From: Gnetum montanum
Taxonomy: Eukaryota; Streptophyta; Gnetopsida; Gnetales; Gnetaceae
Reading direction: 5' to 3'
NCBI GenBank assembly: GCA_015680685.1
Contig: MNCI01009432.1
Coordinates: 107,679 to 171,678, forward strand
Length of the DNA: 64,000 nucleotides
Both the position numbers and the translations under genes were made by a program. Shown in pieces: positions 46,561-59,400 of the stretch (positions within the stretch are counted from its first letter, which is position 1; each line of letters opens with the position of its first letter). Under the pieces are notes generated by a model. That model saw only the letters and a program-made list of their open reading frames with translations. It did no database searches and had not been told where the DNA came from.

Positions 46561-47170
46561 TTCTCTAATTTTTATAACTCTCTTCCTTTCTCATACTTTT
46601 AGTTAGATCAAGTTTTTGATTTACAATTGTAGAGTTAGATAAAATTTCAAAAAGTTACCCTATAAGTGTTATTTTCGTTATGGCTCCTCACAATTATCTA
46701 TTTGGCTCTTATTTATGGCTCATTATGATTGGTTATTGTTCCTTAAGAGTATTATTTGAGTGTTCTAGCTTCCTCATAATTCATTATTATTAAAAATTTC
46801 AACTTTCACTTCATACTTACCCTTAAAATACCTTACAAGTGTTAAAAAATTTTAAAAAATTGGATCAGATTTTCCTTACTAGAACCCCCATAACTAAGAT
46901 GAGCACTCTATGATCAGATAGGTTTAAAAATCATGAAAATGAAGTGAAAACAAGGAAGATAAGGCTTGGGAAAGTTATGAGGTTAGAGCTCAAATCAAAG
47001 AAAAGAAGTTGAAAAATATTCCTTGTGTGCAAATGAGAAATGATGAAAAATTTGTCTAAGTCCCCACATATTTATACTTTTTAGTAGACCTAATATTGAG
47101 GACCCAACATCGAGGACCTGATATCAAAGCCCAAAAATTTACACTTTTCATAAGGGTCTGATGGAAAAAA
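46561..47170 (-). promoter_or_regulatory. Promoter-like region upstream of copy C
   Basis: A minus-strand TATA-like 'GTATAAATATG' at about 47066-47076, with 'AATATTAGGTC', 'GATGTTGGGTCC' and 'GATATCAGGTCC' units just upstream of it (47088-47130). The layout copies the copy C LTR at 43451-43560, but the sequence downstream of the TATA does not match, so I cannot call it the 5' LTR. Confidence 0.3.
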
Positions 47171-48525
47171 TGAGTATTTTATACATCTAGAAGGTTTTTA
47201 AGTTAAAGGGTTTTGATGATGGATATATGCACATTTTTATGAAAATTTTCCATTGGAAGTTCATAAAGAAGGAATCTTGGGCTACAAAAGGTCATAAGAT
47301 GGGTAAGAAGGGTAATGAATCCATGTTGTTATAATGGATAGTTTAAATTATATGGAAAGTGTTTATTGATGTCTGTTGATGCTAGAACGTTTAAGATGAT
47401 GTAGAATCACTTGGTAGGTATAAGATATGATAGGTATACAAGTGGATCCCCCCCAACGTAGGCTCCAATCCTTAATGCCCTTGTATAACCATGCCTAAAG
47501 TGTCCTTAGGCACTTAAGGAGTTGACTGTAATGCATACCTTTTTAGCAAAACACACATGTTAGTACCACCAAATTGAGAAGATAACTATATGTTACACAA
47601 AACCACAAGTTATGAATGTTCTTATAATGAGATGAGATAGACTTAGAAGGGATTGCAGAAATTGGGACATGAGGTATCTTACCATAGGCATAATGAATTA
47701 TTGTGTTTTAGTAGTGCTTAAAGTAATCACTAGCCTTTATCTCCAAGATTCAGACCAAGTCTAAATCATCATCCAATGACTTCACATCATTTCATCTCTT
47801 GGAATTACAAATATAAGACTATTACTGTTGTAAGAAGTATCATCACTTGGTGTATTGTCCAAGGGAGGAGTTTATTTATGACACTTTGTTCATTTTTTAG
47901 ATTTGAGAAGCTACCTACCTTCAGGTATGGGTAACATGTCTTTTTAGTGGAATCCCCAAAAAATTTATTTTGTGCTCTTTTATTTTTATTTGTGTCAACC
48001 TTTCAAGAAAGCACTTATTTTACTCTTACTCCTATTTGTCATTAAATCTACAAGGATATAATGCAACCTTAAAAACATGATATAACTCACAATAGTAAGT
48101 CAAAAGAATCCACAAATCTCCTTAATGTTGCACCTTTTTAATTCCCACTTGGTTCTTCACTTTTCGATCCAAGCATAATGATCACAAGTTTATTCTTAAG
48201 TGTATGATGGAAAAGAATATCATTATGGCCATGGTAACAACCTATTATTAATGGAATGGATAGGTGAATGATATAGGCTCACTATTTAAATAATCAATCC
48301 CTTATGACTTGATAACATAGAGAAATCTTCACTCTATTGGACTACATCCTTCCCTTATTTGTAATATGTCTTATTAGTAATCAAAATTATTTACAAAGGG
48401 TTTGAAAAAAAATTATGAAAAAAATTACAAGGATAGTAAGAATTGAAAAATGTTAAAAGAATAAAAAATATCAAAGAATTGAAAAAATGAAAAAGAATAC
48501 CAAAAAATTTAATAAATGAAAAGTA
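47171..48525. other. No gene recognised
   Basis: Holds the sequence where the integrase of Gypsy E should lie on the minus strand, but no integrase motif was found. Otherwise AT-rich. Confidence 0.4.
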
Positions 48526-51500
48526 TTAAAATAAGAAAATATTAAAGAATGTGAAAAATGAAGGAGAATGAAAAAATTTAGTAAGGTACCTATAGTTTGG
48601 AATTGACTCCATCACAACTATTATTAAGATCATGTAAATGGAAGATAGAACATGCAGAAGACTAGTGGGTGGAGTGGGTAGACTCCTTGAAATATTCGTA
48701 CCATGGTTTGACTTGTTGGATATTAACAAGAATAAGCTTGACTGGATAGGATAAATGGTGGATGTGTAAGGCCCCAAATGAATAACTAGCATGTATAATG
48801 TATGGTCCATTCCAAAGTGTCCTTTTCAGTTGTGGTATAATTTAATTGTGCTTTAGTGATTCTCTTACTAGCACAATGTATGTAGTATGATCTCTTTTGA
48901 TCATCAAGTTGTGTCAGTACTACACCAAGTGCATAGTTGGAAGCATCAATCATAATATGAAAAGATCTTAACTAATCTAGAGCTTGGAGGATTGGTGTTT
49001 TTACTAATTTCTACTTTAAAGCTTCAAATGTATTTTCACATGACTCAGTCCACTTGAAGGGTGCANAAAATAATCCATAAACACTTTAATACCATTGCAT
49101 ATATGCTTTTAGAAGATACTTAAAACTAGTCTTTGGAAGGTTGTTGGTGCATTACAAAGACCAAAGGTGTTTGTTTGTAAGTAAATGTTTTCCATGGACT
49201 GTTAAACATGGTTTTCTCTTGGTCTTTAAGTGTAATGTAGACTTGATTGTATTTCCTATACCCATACATAAATCTATAATAATCATTTCTTAAAATTGTA
49301 TCCAAGACCTGATCCACAAATGACAATGGGAATTGTTCCTTGAATGTGGTAGAGTTCAACATCTAGAAGTCAATGCAGATGTGCAATTTTCCTTCCTTCT
49401 TTGAAACTATCACTAAAGGACTGATCCATTCATTATTTGTAATGGGATAGATGAATCTTGCCTTTAGCAACATTTCCAATTCTTGCTTGACTACCTCCTT
49501 GAGTTTAGTATGGACTCTTTTTTGAAGTTGGCATCTGAGTTTGACTACAGGATCAGTATAAATTCAATGTTGACAGATTCATGGATTAATTCCCATGATC
49601 GCATCATAAGACCATGTGAACAGTATAAGCCATTTTTTAAGCACTTCGAGTAGTTTTCTTTTTTGTTCTTTTTCTAGGTTGGACTTGATAATCACATACT
49701 TCCTGTTATTTAGAAATGTATATTCTAATGTTGTTGGTAGGGATTTCAATTCTAGCGGTTTTGGTTCCATTGTGTTTGGGATATCCAAGTGTCCCTAGTC
49801 TATTTAATCTTCTTCATTATTTTGAGGGTATGAGTTTCTTTTCCTTAGCTGTTCTAATTTATTTTTTCCCTCAACATAGGTATTGATGATTTATTTTCCT
49901 AGTTTCATGTGCGTATCAAACTGAGTTTCCTCACTTGTAATTAGTCACTAGGTGCCCTCTTGTTGGGTGGCTACTACATATAGAAAATTTTTCACACATC
50001 TGTTGCATGCCTTAGTCTCCTCTTGTTTAATAGACTAGATTCTTTGCATGCAATTGCATTCATTATCATTGTATGTGATACATGGTACTCTTTGTCTTTG
50101 TATGATTCTAGCCTCATCTTCCTTGGAAATTTCCAAGGACAAATCATGAATTCTAAGCTTAGCATCCATAGTTCTAAGCTATGATCTTCCCATGATAATT
50201 AGGAATTCTCCCTTGTTTCTCCTCGTGTGAATAACTAGAAAATTATTAGGGTAGTACCAACCACTAATGATAGTAATCATTTCATCCACTTGTCCAAGTG
50301 GAACTATGATTGACTAGTCTACAAGCTATAAGAGAATATTAATTTTCTTTTGTAGTGATAGGTTTTGGGCCTAATACATGTCTTAAGATATCAAGTTCAC
50401 TTTGGACCTAGGATATGGTACATCTTTTCATGGTTTTTTTCTTGCTATTTAGAGATAAACTAAGGGACTTCATAGATTAGTTATATTTTGTGGAAGAACC
50501 CCTACCTTAATCCAATGAGTTATTGTTTGAGTGAGCATGATGGTTCTAACATTTGATCATGATGAGCTTGGAAGATTGTTGTGTTGAGAAGGACTTGATG
50601 TAGATGGGATGGAAGTAGAAGTATTTCCCATTTGTTGAGTCTTTTTTGGACTTGTTCTGAAGAATGATCATTTTGTGGGTTGAGACTTTTAGGTAACCAT
50701 CTCCTCATGCATATTAAATACCCTCATAGAACTCTTCTACTATGATTTTAATGAAAATTCCCCTTGCATAATAGGAGGTGGCATTGGTGGTAGAGGATTG
50801 AGGTGTTAATTAGAATGACCAGTTGTTGGTGGATGCACATGTGAGTTTAGGTCTATCCTTGGTAACATTAATCTATGATATTCTTCTAGATAATACTATG
50901 GGTCTAAACAACTACATTACTAGGTGACACTGGATTTTCGACAAAATGTCCATACAGATTTGGCTATTTGTATGGATATTGTTGGTGAGGTGGTGGCATA
51001 GCCGACAATTGAGGTTGTTACCACTATTGATAATAGTGCTCCTACAGCAATAGCAAAGCTCCACTAGGATAATACATTAGTTGGAGGTTCTATCAGTAGT
51101 TACCTTGAGGATAAGGTGACCGTTTGGACATTGTGGAAATCTTGAAGGTGATGTTATGGATCAATGTTATTGCCACCTTCAAATCTTAGCATGTTGTTCA
51201 TATCTAGCTATTTGATTTGACTATCCCTCATATGCCTGGTTGGTATGTGAACAACTTCTTGAATGTTTATCATGCTTTGGGTTACCATGAGGGGTTTATC
51301 ATTGTTGTTGGGTTTGTATACTTTGTTATAGTGATGACCCCTTCTATGTTGATGTCCTTCTTGATCCTCTCTTTGATCCCTTCATCTCCTTCATTCATAT
51401 TCTTCATCTTCTATATTAGAGTGTCTTGAATATTGGTGATGATGGTCATGAGTCCTCCTTTCTTTCCTATCATAGTTCTAGTACTTATGTTGTCTTCTGT

Positions 51501-51909
51501 CAAAGTCCATTGATAATCATGATGAGGTAGATGATGTAGCAAGAGAATGATGTCAAGTTGTTCTCCTTTCATGAATTTTGTATGTTTCTTTGTAGGATTT
51601 GGTAGGAACTCTTGGCCTTGAGTCCTGCTTATACCTTGAGCTAGTAGCCTCCTCCTTAGGTATCTTTTCTAGAGTGGAATGAAGTTGGACTTTGATAGGT
51701 TCCTCAAATATGATGATAAGTGTTTTTGAAGACTCCTCATGATTTTGGAGGAGTTTCTCTAAAATAAATGCATCAGCTTCAAGTTCTTCCAGGATAATAG
51801 AAGTGTTGACCTGCTTCCCTTTGTTGTGTACATGTTTGATCTCCATGGTAGCATCTCTTCTCATTTGCTCCTTTGTGGGTTCATAGGGTCTTGTCATGTG
51901 TTGAGTCAC
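48526..51909 (-). pseudogene. Gypsy E: gag, protease, RT and RNase H remnant
   Basis: Minus strand, in order: gag-like N-terminus ('MTQHMTRPYEPTKEQMRRD', 51909), a Pro/Gln/Tyr-rich stretch ('MPPPHQQYPYKQPNLYG', about 50955-51010, with TAG at one Gln), protease end 'IIMGRS*LRTMDAKL' (50150-50200; TAG at the expected Trp), and RT 'LEMLLKARFIYPITNNEWIS' (49415-49475), 'LHICIDFQMLNSTTF', 'FPLSFVDQVLDTILRNDYY' and 'GYRKYNQVYITLKDQEKTMF' (49200-49270). RNase H follows: 'IMIDASNYALGVVLTQLDD' (48900-48960), then 'SKRITKAQLNYTTTEKD'. The palm box reads FMDYF instead of FxDDF, and the part between palm and RNase H is missing at the single N (49066). No LTR was traced. Confidence 0.75.
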
Positions 51910-51912
51910 ATG

Positions 51913-53608
51913 GTACCCTTCCTAGATTTGGTCCAGTTGAACCCTACTAATGATTCTCAAAGTCTTCATGAAATTAAAATTGAAAAAGTAACATCTTTTA
52001 ATCAAGTCATGGTTAATGAACCAACACTAGTAAATGCTTGATTCTAGAAAGTAAGTAACATTATGAATAATACAAGTAGCTTAAAGAAAAATACATATGT
52101 GAAATTACTATACCTTAACAACAAACATAACATAAAACTTCATTACAAAATTATAGTTATCTTAACCAAAACTAACCTAAGCCTAGGAGTGAAATGAAAA
52201 TGTATGATCTTATAGAATATGTGAAAATAATTAAGGTTAACATTTCCATGTATAAATTAGTGAAATTTAAAGAAGTAAAAGAAGCTATACATGATTTAAT
52301 CAACAATCCTAGAGATAAAGGTAAGGCTCCTATAAATGAAAAGCAAGTACATTTTATAGATGGAGCCAAAATTCTTGAAACTACTTCTTTCAATCACAAT
52401 GCTAAGAAAGATTAACCATCATTTTTAACAATGATAGTCATACTAGAAAAGAACATTCACAATTATCTAATGGAATCAAGAGCCATAGTAAATGTAATTC
52501 TTCTTGAAGTATGCAAAATACTAGGAGGAAAAATGATTCTCTAAATAAGAAGCATTATTCAACTTGACAAGTGAAATGTTTGAGTGGTGAGATTGCTTAA
52601 TGATGTTTAAATTTTCTTGAGATAATGTCCAAATTCCCCATGTCATATAGATATCTTAATAGGTGATATGAAGCTAAAATATAATATGTTGTTGTCATGT
52701 ATCTTTGATGCTTAGTTTGAAAGTTTTCTTTAGATCTTCATTCTAAAAACTTCTTATTCCAAATAAAGGAGGAATTGAACATGCAATAATCCCTAGAAAA
52801 AGTTTTCATCATCATGTCATCACAATTCTGAATGAATTTCATGTTGTATTAAATAACCAAAGTATAAACTCTTTATGATTCATTGATCTCGATTTTGTGG
52901 AATACAAGATTAGATGAAAATGTAGATGTAGTAAATGACTCTTTCCCTAACATAAACCTATATGTCTATGTCTATGCCACATCATATTACTAAACTTATA
53001 GGAAACTTTCTAAACTTCACATTGATACTTTACCTTTTCACTAGAATGATGAAAAGATATTTCTCTATGGTGATCCTCTACCAATTGTTAAAGATAAGGA
53101 TATTAGTGAAATCCTAATTATTTAATGCTTAAGTGATAATCCAATTTATGAAAACAATAATACTTACATCGATCAAAGAGCTTGCTCTTCAGATTCCAAT
53201 AATTCAAACATATGAATACTTAGAATTAATGGAACCTCATCAAAATAATGATGTAATGTTAATTCCTCCTAATAAACCTCCAAAACTTAAGGTCATTTAT
53301 TTTTCAAAACCTATGATGAACAACATGGCTAAATATGAACCTGTAATCCATGGACTAAAATACATCATTTTCTTTGAGATTTAAAAATTAAAAATTTACA
53401 ATACTTTACAACTCATTATGAATCATATCAATGATATTAATGAAGATAAGGATCCTATAATGAGAACATATAGAACATATGTACTAGAATTATTTAAGGA
53501 ATTTCATCATATCACATTAGAACATGTCTCTAGGAATGAAAACCACATTGTTGATGCTTTAGTTCAAATTCTTTGGATTTTGATATTTCCTTTTCTCATA
53601 GAGCTTGG
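51913..53608 (+). pseudogene. Gypsy F, 5' part (protease-like region and RNase H), host of element 2
   Basis: 52194-52420 gives 'DLINNPRDKGKAPINEKQVH', a pol linker; 52430-52720 has a protease-like segment ('YLMESRAIVNVILLEVCKI', 'GDMKLKYNMLLS'); 53280-53603 is a clear RNase H: 'VIYFSKPMMNNMAKYEPVIH', 'DPIMRTYRTYVLELFKEFHH' and 'LEHVSRNENHIVDALVQI' (53518-53570). Coding is cut at 53608 by element 2 and resumes at 61457 with 'SKITMKRVYFYSISNNVLSL'. In this element RNase H lies upstream of RT. Confidence 0.7.
53604..53608. repeat. Target-site duplication of element 2, left copy
   Basis: CTTGG immediately before the left LTR, repeated at 61457-61461 immediately after the right LTR. Confidence 0.85.
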
Positions 53609-54934
53609 TGTACTATCCTAAATCGTCGGTTCAAGGCTGGAATGGAAACAGACACCGAGAGATCATTGGGCAGCCACAGCTGACCCTGCCTTCGCTTGAG
53701 GGCAAGCTGGAAAAGGGAATGAAGGCAGAGTGCCTTGGATGGTTTGCATGCAAATCAACCAAGGACATCCCCAAGCGTAAGCTACGGCTAGCGCTGGAGT
53801 TATCGTAAACGGTATGTAAACGGAATGCAAACAGCGATACGAAATGTAAATAAAGCGTACTGAATTATGAATGAAGCATGAACAAAGTTGTATTTGTAAA
53901 GCATAAACAGAACTAAACAATGTAAATGGGAGGCAATAATGAAACTGTATTATATTGTTTTAGAAAAATGTGCACTGGTCAAAGCGTAGTTGCACAAGTG
54001 TGAATGGCAAGTCAAACGCCTAGCCCCGGAAGGATATGATGTGATGATGTGAGAAGAACTTGAAAGCCAAAAATCGGATGTGCTGAGTTCCCAAGGATTG
54101 CAAGTTTTGTCCTCCTTCGGAATTGCCAATTTCTCCAATCTTTGCCTCTTCCAATCTTCTTCTCCTTCTTGCTGCTTTTTCTTTGCTTCTCTTTGCCTCC
54201 TTGTCCTTCTTCTCTTCCTTCAAATTTGTGTGAATTCGTAGGGTATTTATAGGTTTGGGCTATGGTTTGCTTTGACCAGGTTCAATGTATCTATGCTTGA
54301 AAGTTGTACATGAGTTGGATGTGTGTTGGCAATTTTGCCTTCCTTGACCAGGTTCAATGTATTTTACAACTTATGGGTCATTCAAGCCCATAATAAAAAT
54401 ACAAATTAGAAATACAAGCCCTCAAGCAATAAAAAAATTTTTAAAAATTTAAAAAGATTAGCTCCAACTCTAGCCCGTTTGGAAAAATTATATTTCTTTT
54501 TTTTTTTGCTAGATATTTGGCCTGATTTTGCATGGGCTTTCATATCCCTTTGCCACTTTATAGATTTCTTGAAAAAGAAAATCAAGAAGGATTAACACCA
54601 CCTCGCTTGTCTAGCATCCAGCGTGACTTGCAGTGTGACCTGCAGTGTGACCTCCAAAACTTGCAATTTTGGGTTGGAATTTGGAATTTCTGAAGGCTAG
54701 GACCCATAGTTATCAATAGTGGATCTTGAGGATGACTTAAACCCTTAAAATCAAGTCATTTTGGCTCAGTTTTGGGGCTCTAAAAATTGGTGACGTTGAT
54801 CCTTACGCTGTGCAGCATCGTCATGATTTGTGGGCCCCAGGGGAACCTTGCTTGCTCAATGGTGGGCTGCTTCAAGCCATTTTAGAGGCTTTGAAGTTTT
54901 CTGGAAGTGTTGCTGAAATTTTTGTGGTGTTTCA
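53609..54934 (-). repeat. 3' LTR of element 2
   Basis: Plus reading TGTACTATCC...GGTGTTTCA. Minus-strand TATA box CTATAAATACCC at 54241-54252. It shares a core ('GGCAGAGTGCC') with the element 1 LTR. A single N follows 4 bp after its end (54938). Confidence 0.85.
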
Positions 54935-56421
54935 TTTNATGATGTATAACATGGTCTCTTTAAGACACAAGTGTAACTATTTTTTAATACAATTGCCTTC
55001 TCACCTGGGGCTTGTATGAGAATGGCCAATAGTCTTTTGTTTATGATGTCAACGAGGTCTTAAAGACCTTTTTCGTGCATTTTGCTCTTTGACCCTGTTT
55101 TTTTTGTTTTTTTTTTTGCTTTTCTTATTTTCTTATTTTTTTGTCTCTTTTTTGGGGTCTTTTTGAAAAGAGCTTGTTTTTTGTGCTGTGCTCATGTTTG
55201 AGCACTTGCATTTTGCATCATGTACTGTGTATTGTGTTTTTCATCGCAACTGCTTAAAAAGTTACAGTGTGCAATAGTGTATCAAGAGTTTTGAGGTGAG
55301 CAGAATGTATCAGAGGGGTGTAATTGAATAGGCTAAGGGGAGCATGATGGGGAATAGGGAATGTGTCAGGAGTCGGGAATGTACTTATGAACGGATTGAT
55401 TAACCCAGTCACGTGCGTCAGGAAAAATTTGATACCTTATCGTCATGATGAAGTGCATCTATGCACAAACGCCTCAGAAGTGTCATCCTGCAAACACAAC
55501 TCCAAGAAGACAAGAAAACCACAGATGAAATAGTCAGCTAAACATTTTAAACAAGAAGATGGAGTCACCATGTGCAAATTTCAAAGCAGACAAAATCATG
55601 AACAACATCAATTTCATTAGGCCCCATGAGATGAATCATGCAACAAGTCTCTGTGGAACAGGAACAGCCAACTACAACAACATATCTTTTCCAATTTTGC
55701 CTGGTCATCAATGATGTTGCTAGTTTATAGTTTTAGCGGACTGTCGTGGATTAGTTTCACGTCATAACCCCTTGGACGGTGCCAGTTTAGCATCGTAGCA
55801 GACGGTGCATTGCTAGTTTACAGTCATGGCTAACTATAAAGAGGCAAACTATTTTATAGTCTTAGTGGACTCTGGATGCTAGTTTCACGTCATGGCAGAT
55901 GGATGTAGTAGTTTAGTGTCATACCGAACAGAACTCTGTGGTATCAGTTTTAAGTCATGATCCAGGACTGTTTTGTGGTATCAGTTTTAAGTCATGATCC
56001 AGGATTGTTCTATGGTATCAGTTTTAAGTCATGATCCAGGACTGTTCTGTAGTATTAGTTGTAAGTCATGATCCAGAATTGTTCTATGGTATCAGTTTTA
56101 AGTCATGATACAAGACTATCTGTGCCAGTTTATAGTCATAGCGAACTAATGCTTACCTTGCTTGTGTAAAGTGTGATGCTACATGCATGGTCATGTTACG
56201 TGCCGGCGAGATCCTACAAAAAAAAAATCAACTAGGAAGAAAACAACATCAAGCGACACCTACCGTGCATAGAGTTAGAATGTATGAATGAAAGAAAAGA
56301 AATGCAAAAAATGATAGTTTTAGGTCGTTCCGAGACGTAAGATAGTTTAAGGCCTTTTCGGGCCATGTATTTTTGTAGTTTTATGTTTTTTTTTTGATGT
56401 TTTTCGAATGCAATGTGTGAA
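54935..56421 (-). other. 3' non-coding, repeat-bearing part of element 2
   Basis: No coding motif. About 12 degenerate units of 30-37 bp around 'GCCAGTTTATAGTCATAGC' lie at 55717-56150, including four near-perfect copies of 'GTATCAGTTTTAAGTCATGA' units at 55935-56110. A 'TAGTTTAAGGCCTTTTCGGG' unit lies at 56343-56363. The segment 55020-55060 resembles the polypurine-side sequence of element 1, with about 85 bp extra between it and the LTR. Confidence 0.65.
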
Positions 56422-59400
56422 CTAAGTTGACGAATGTGTAAACAAAGAAAAATGCATGATCCAAGTGAGCGAGAAAAATGTAAACGCATAGGCTAGTGCA
56501 ATGTAAACAAAAGTCAAAAAATGCATGTCAAAGGAGTAGGCAAAAGGTAGGCAAGCATCAAGCACATTTTCAGCCAAGGTAGAGTCTTGGTCATGTAGTT
56601 GCTTCCTAACTAGGCATGGATTAGGGAGCATGCAAGGTTTAGGATCCTTTGAGGGGTTGTCAGCTTCAACCACTCGTTTGGGAGTGTTAGCCTTAAGGGT
56701 TGTGTTGGTTGTCATAGCTGTGTCATTAAGAAACTCTTCTTCTAAAACTTGCATCATATCTATGTCATGGATAGTCGAAGATGAAACGTTATCACCATGG
56801 ATGATAACTTGACCACCTTCGTATGGAAGGTGGATTTCTTGGTGGATGGGAGAGGAGATGGCCCTTAGTTGAGCTAGCNNNNNNNNNNNNNNNNNNNNNN
56901 NNNNNNNNNNNNNNNNNNNNNNNNNNNNNNNNNNNNNNNNNNNNNNNNNNNNNNNNNNNNNNNNNNNNNNNNNNNNNNNNNNNNNNNNNNNNNNNNNNNN
57001 NNNNNNNNNNNNNNNNNNNNNNNNNNNNNNNNNNNNNNNNNNNNNNNNNNNNNNNNNNNNNNNNNNNNNNNNNNNNNNNNNNNNNNNNNNNNNNNNNNNN
57101 NNNNNNNNNNNNNNNNNNNNNNNNNNNNNNNNNNNNNNNNNNNNNNNNNNNNNNNNNNNNNNNNNNNNNNNNNNNNNNNNNNNNNNNNNNNNNNNNNNNN
57201 NNNNNNNNNNNNNNNNNNNNNNNNNNNNNNNNNNNNNNNNNNNNNNNNNNNNNNNNNNNNNNNNNNNNNNNNNNNNNNNNNNNNNNNNNNNNNNNNNNNN
57301 NNNNNNNNNNNNNNNNNNNNNNNNNNNNNNNNNNNNNNNNNNNNNNNNNNNNNNNNNNNNNNNNNNNNNNNNNNNNNNNNNNNNNNNNNNNNCCATTTGG
57401 TGGGCCTAGCTGGGTTGCTAGTGGGGTTAACCCTTGGAGGAGGAGGGATCGAGATGTTGTCCACTATTCGGCTTTGGGTAGGTGAGGGGTCATCTCGTTG
57501 GGACACTCTTATGACGAAAGGTTGCTTAGCGGTTTTTGTTGCTGCGTCATGCCAGTTTAACATCTTAGCGGACGATGTCTATGGAGCCTTGACCACAAAG
57601 GGTGTTGTGGATTCCTGGGGTGGTACCTTGATAACAAAGGGAGGCCTCTTGTTTGTGGAGGCTAGGGGAATCCTTGCCTTACTGGGAGGCACATGGATCA
57701 CAAAAGGTTTTTGCACAGGTTTGGGCTTTCCACCTATGCTAATTGAGTTTATGACATAGGAGGCATCGTCTATGTTGGATTGACTTGCCGTGTCAATCAC
57801 TAGTTGGCCTTCTTCTATCATTCCCTGCAGGTCATCTTGCAAGGAACGACAGTTTTCTATACTGTGACCAGCCATTTGATGGTAATGACAGTATTGGTCC
57901 AATTTAAAATGTTGTGGGACCAGAGGCTCATTTCGTACTGCTAAGGTGGGGTTCCTTAGTAGCTCACAGTACCTATCATGTTTTTGGTGAGTAATCTCTG
58001 ACACATGTTTGTGTTGGATTTTCCCAGCTTTCAAGAGTTGCTGCAATAGTTGAGAGGGTTGCATCAGTAGTGGTGTATACTTTGAGTGGTCCTTGCGCTG
58101 AAAGTTGGGTTTTGGGATGGCTCCTATCGATGTAGTTGAGTTGGCGTTAAAGTTGGTGGCTTTGTCATCTAGGGCTTTAGGTTGCTTAGCTTTTGGGCCC
58201 CAGTTGATTGCTTTTGTGATTGCGGCTACTATTGCCTCGGTTGTGTTTTGCTTATGAGTATGTTGGTTTTTGTAGGCCACATAAGCTGGGTCATTGCTTG
58301 ATTGTGCCACTTCTTTTATGTCTTTGATTTGTACGAATGCTTGGCTCAATGTGCGGGCTTTCAGGTAGTAAAGTTTTAACTTAATAAAGTCATTCACGAC
58401 TGATTTGAGGATAGTGAGTAAATATGTTTCGGGGATAGGTTCGTGAAGTTCATTTAAAGTTGCATTCCACCTTTGGATAAATTTTTGTGCTGGCTCTAAA
58501 GGCACTTGTTTAATTTGAATCAAGCTATCTAATGTGGCTTCAGGTTTTAAGTTGTATTTGAAACGGGTGACAAATTGATGCAACAAACTCTCTAAAGAAG
58601 ATATGGAGCTACAAGGGAAAGATCAGTACCAGTCTAAGGCTTTTCTGGTTAAGGACATTGCAAACACTCGCAAGATTACATGGGGCCATGCTTGAATTAA
58701 AAGGCTTTCAGTTCTAAATGTCACTAGGTGGGCATTTGGGTCCCCTCCTCCATTGTACTTGGTTAGTTGAGGTAATGAGACTCCTTTTAGCAAGGTCAAG
58801 GGTGGAACTGAGGGGTTAATTGGGTCATCTTGATAGAAATCTAGTACCTTAACTTCCTCATTGTTTAAAGTTTTAAGACGTTTTAATTCTTCTACCAATG
58901 AGTGCATCATTTTTTGTGTGTCTTCCCATTCTTGGGCAGTTGGCAAACCAATGGATTGAGTTGATTTTTGATGATAATGGTTTAACTGTTGCATTGTTTG
59001 TGGAAAAGAAGGTTGTTGGGCTAACATTTGTTGTGGTGGGATGGTATTCAGGACTGAGACTACTGGTGGAACCCATTTCCCAACCACGTGTTATGAGGCA
59101 ACACCTTGAACATGTTGGGTAGGAGTAATCAATGGTGCCTTATGAATTTGCATCTAGGGTATGTAATGGGTGGATTTGGAAACTGGTATGACTAACAGTA
59201 TCCCAATTACTTGAGGTTGGAGGATTGACCCTGCGTTGGTTTGGGGGAGTTGTTGGGATTGCACTGGTGGAGGAATGATGGAAGTGGATGCATCAGAGTG
59301 AATGTTATTGAGCACAGAGAAGATAGGGATGGAATGGGGAATAGGTGCTTGAATGTTTGTGGATGAAGAAGGAAACATAGTTTCTTCTAGGAAAGGATGG

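Noticed and set aside
56422-57563. Long ORFs formed through the N block (324, 229 and 220 codons)
   Set aside because: Their length comes from unknown bases. Only the real flanking sequence on the minus strand is used, as part of the element 2 polyprotein.
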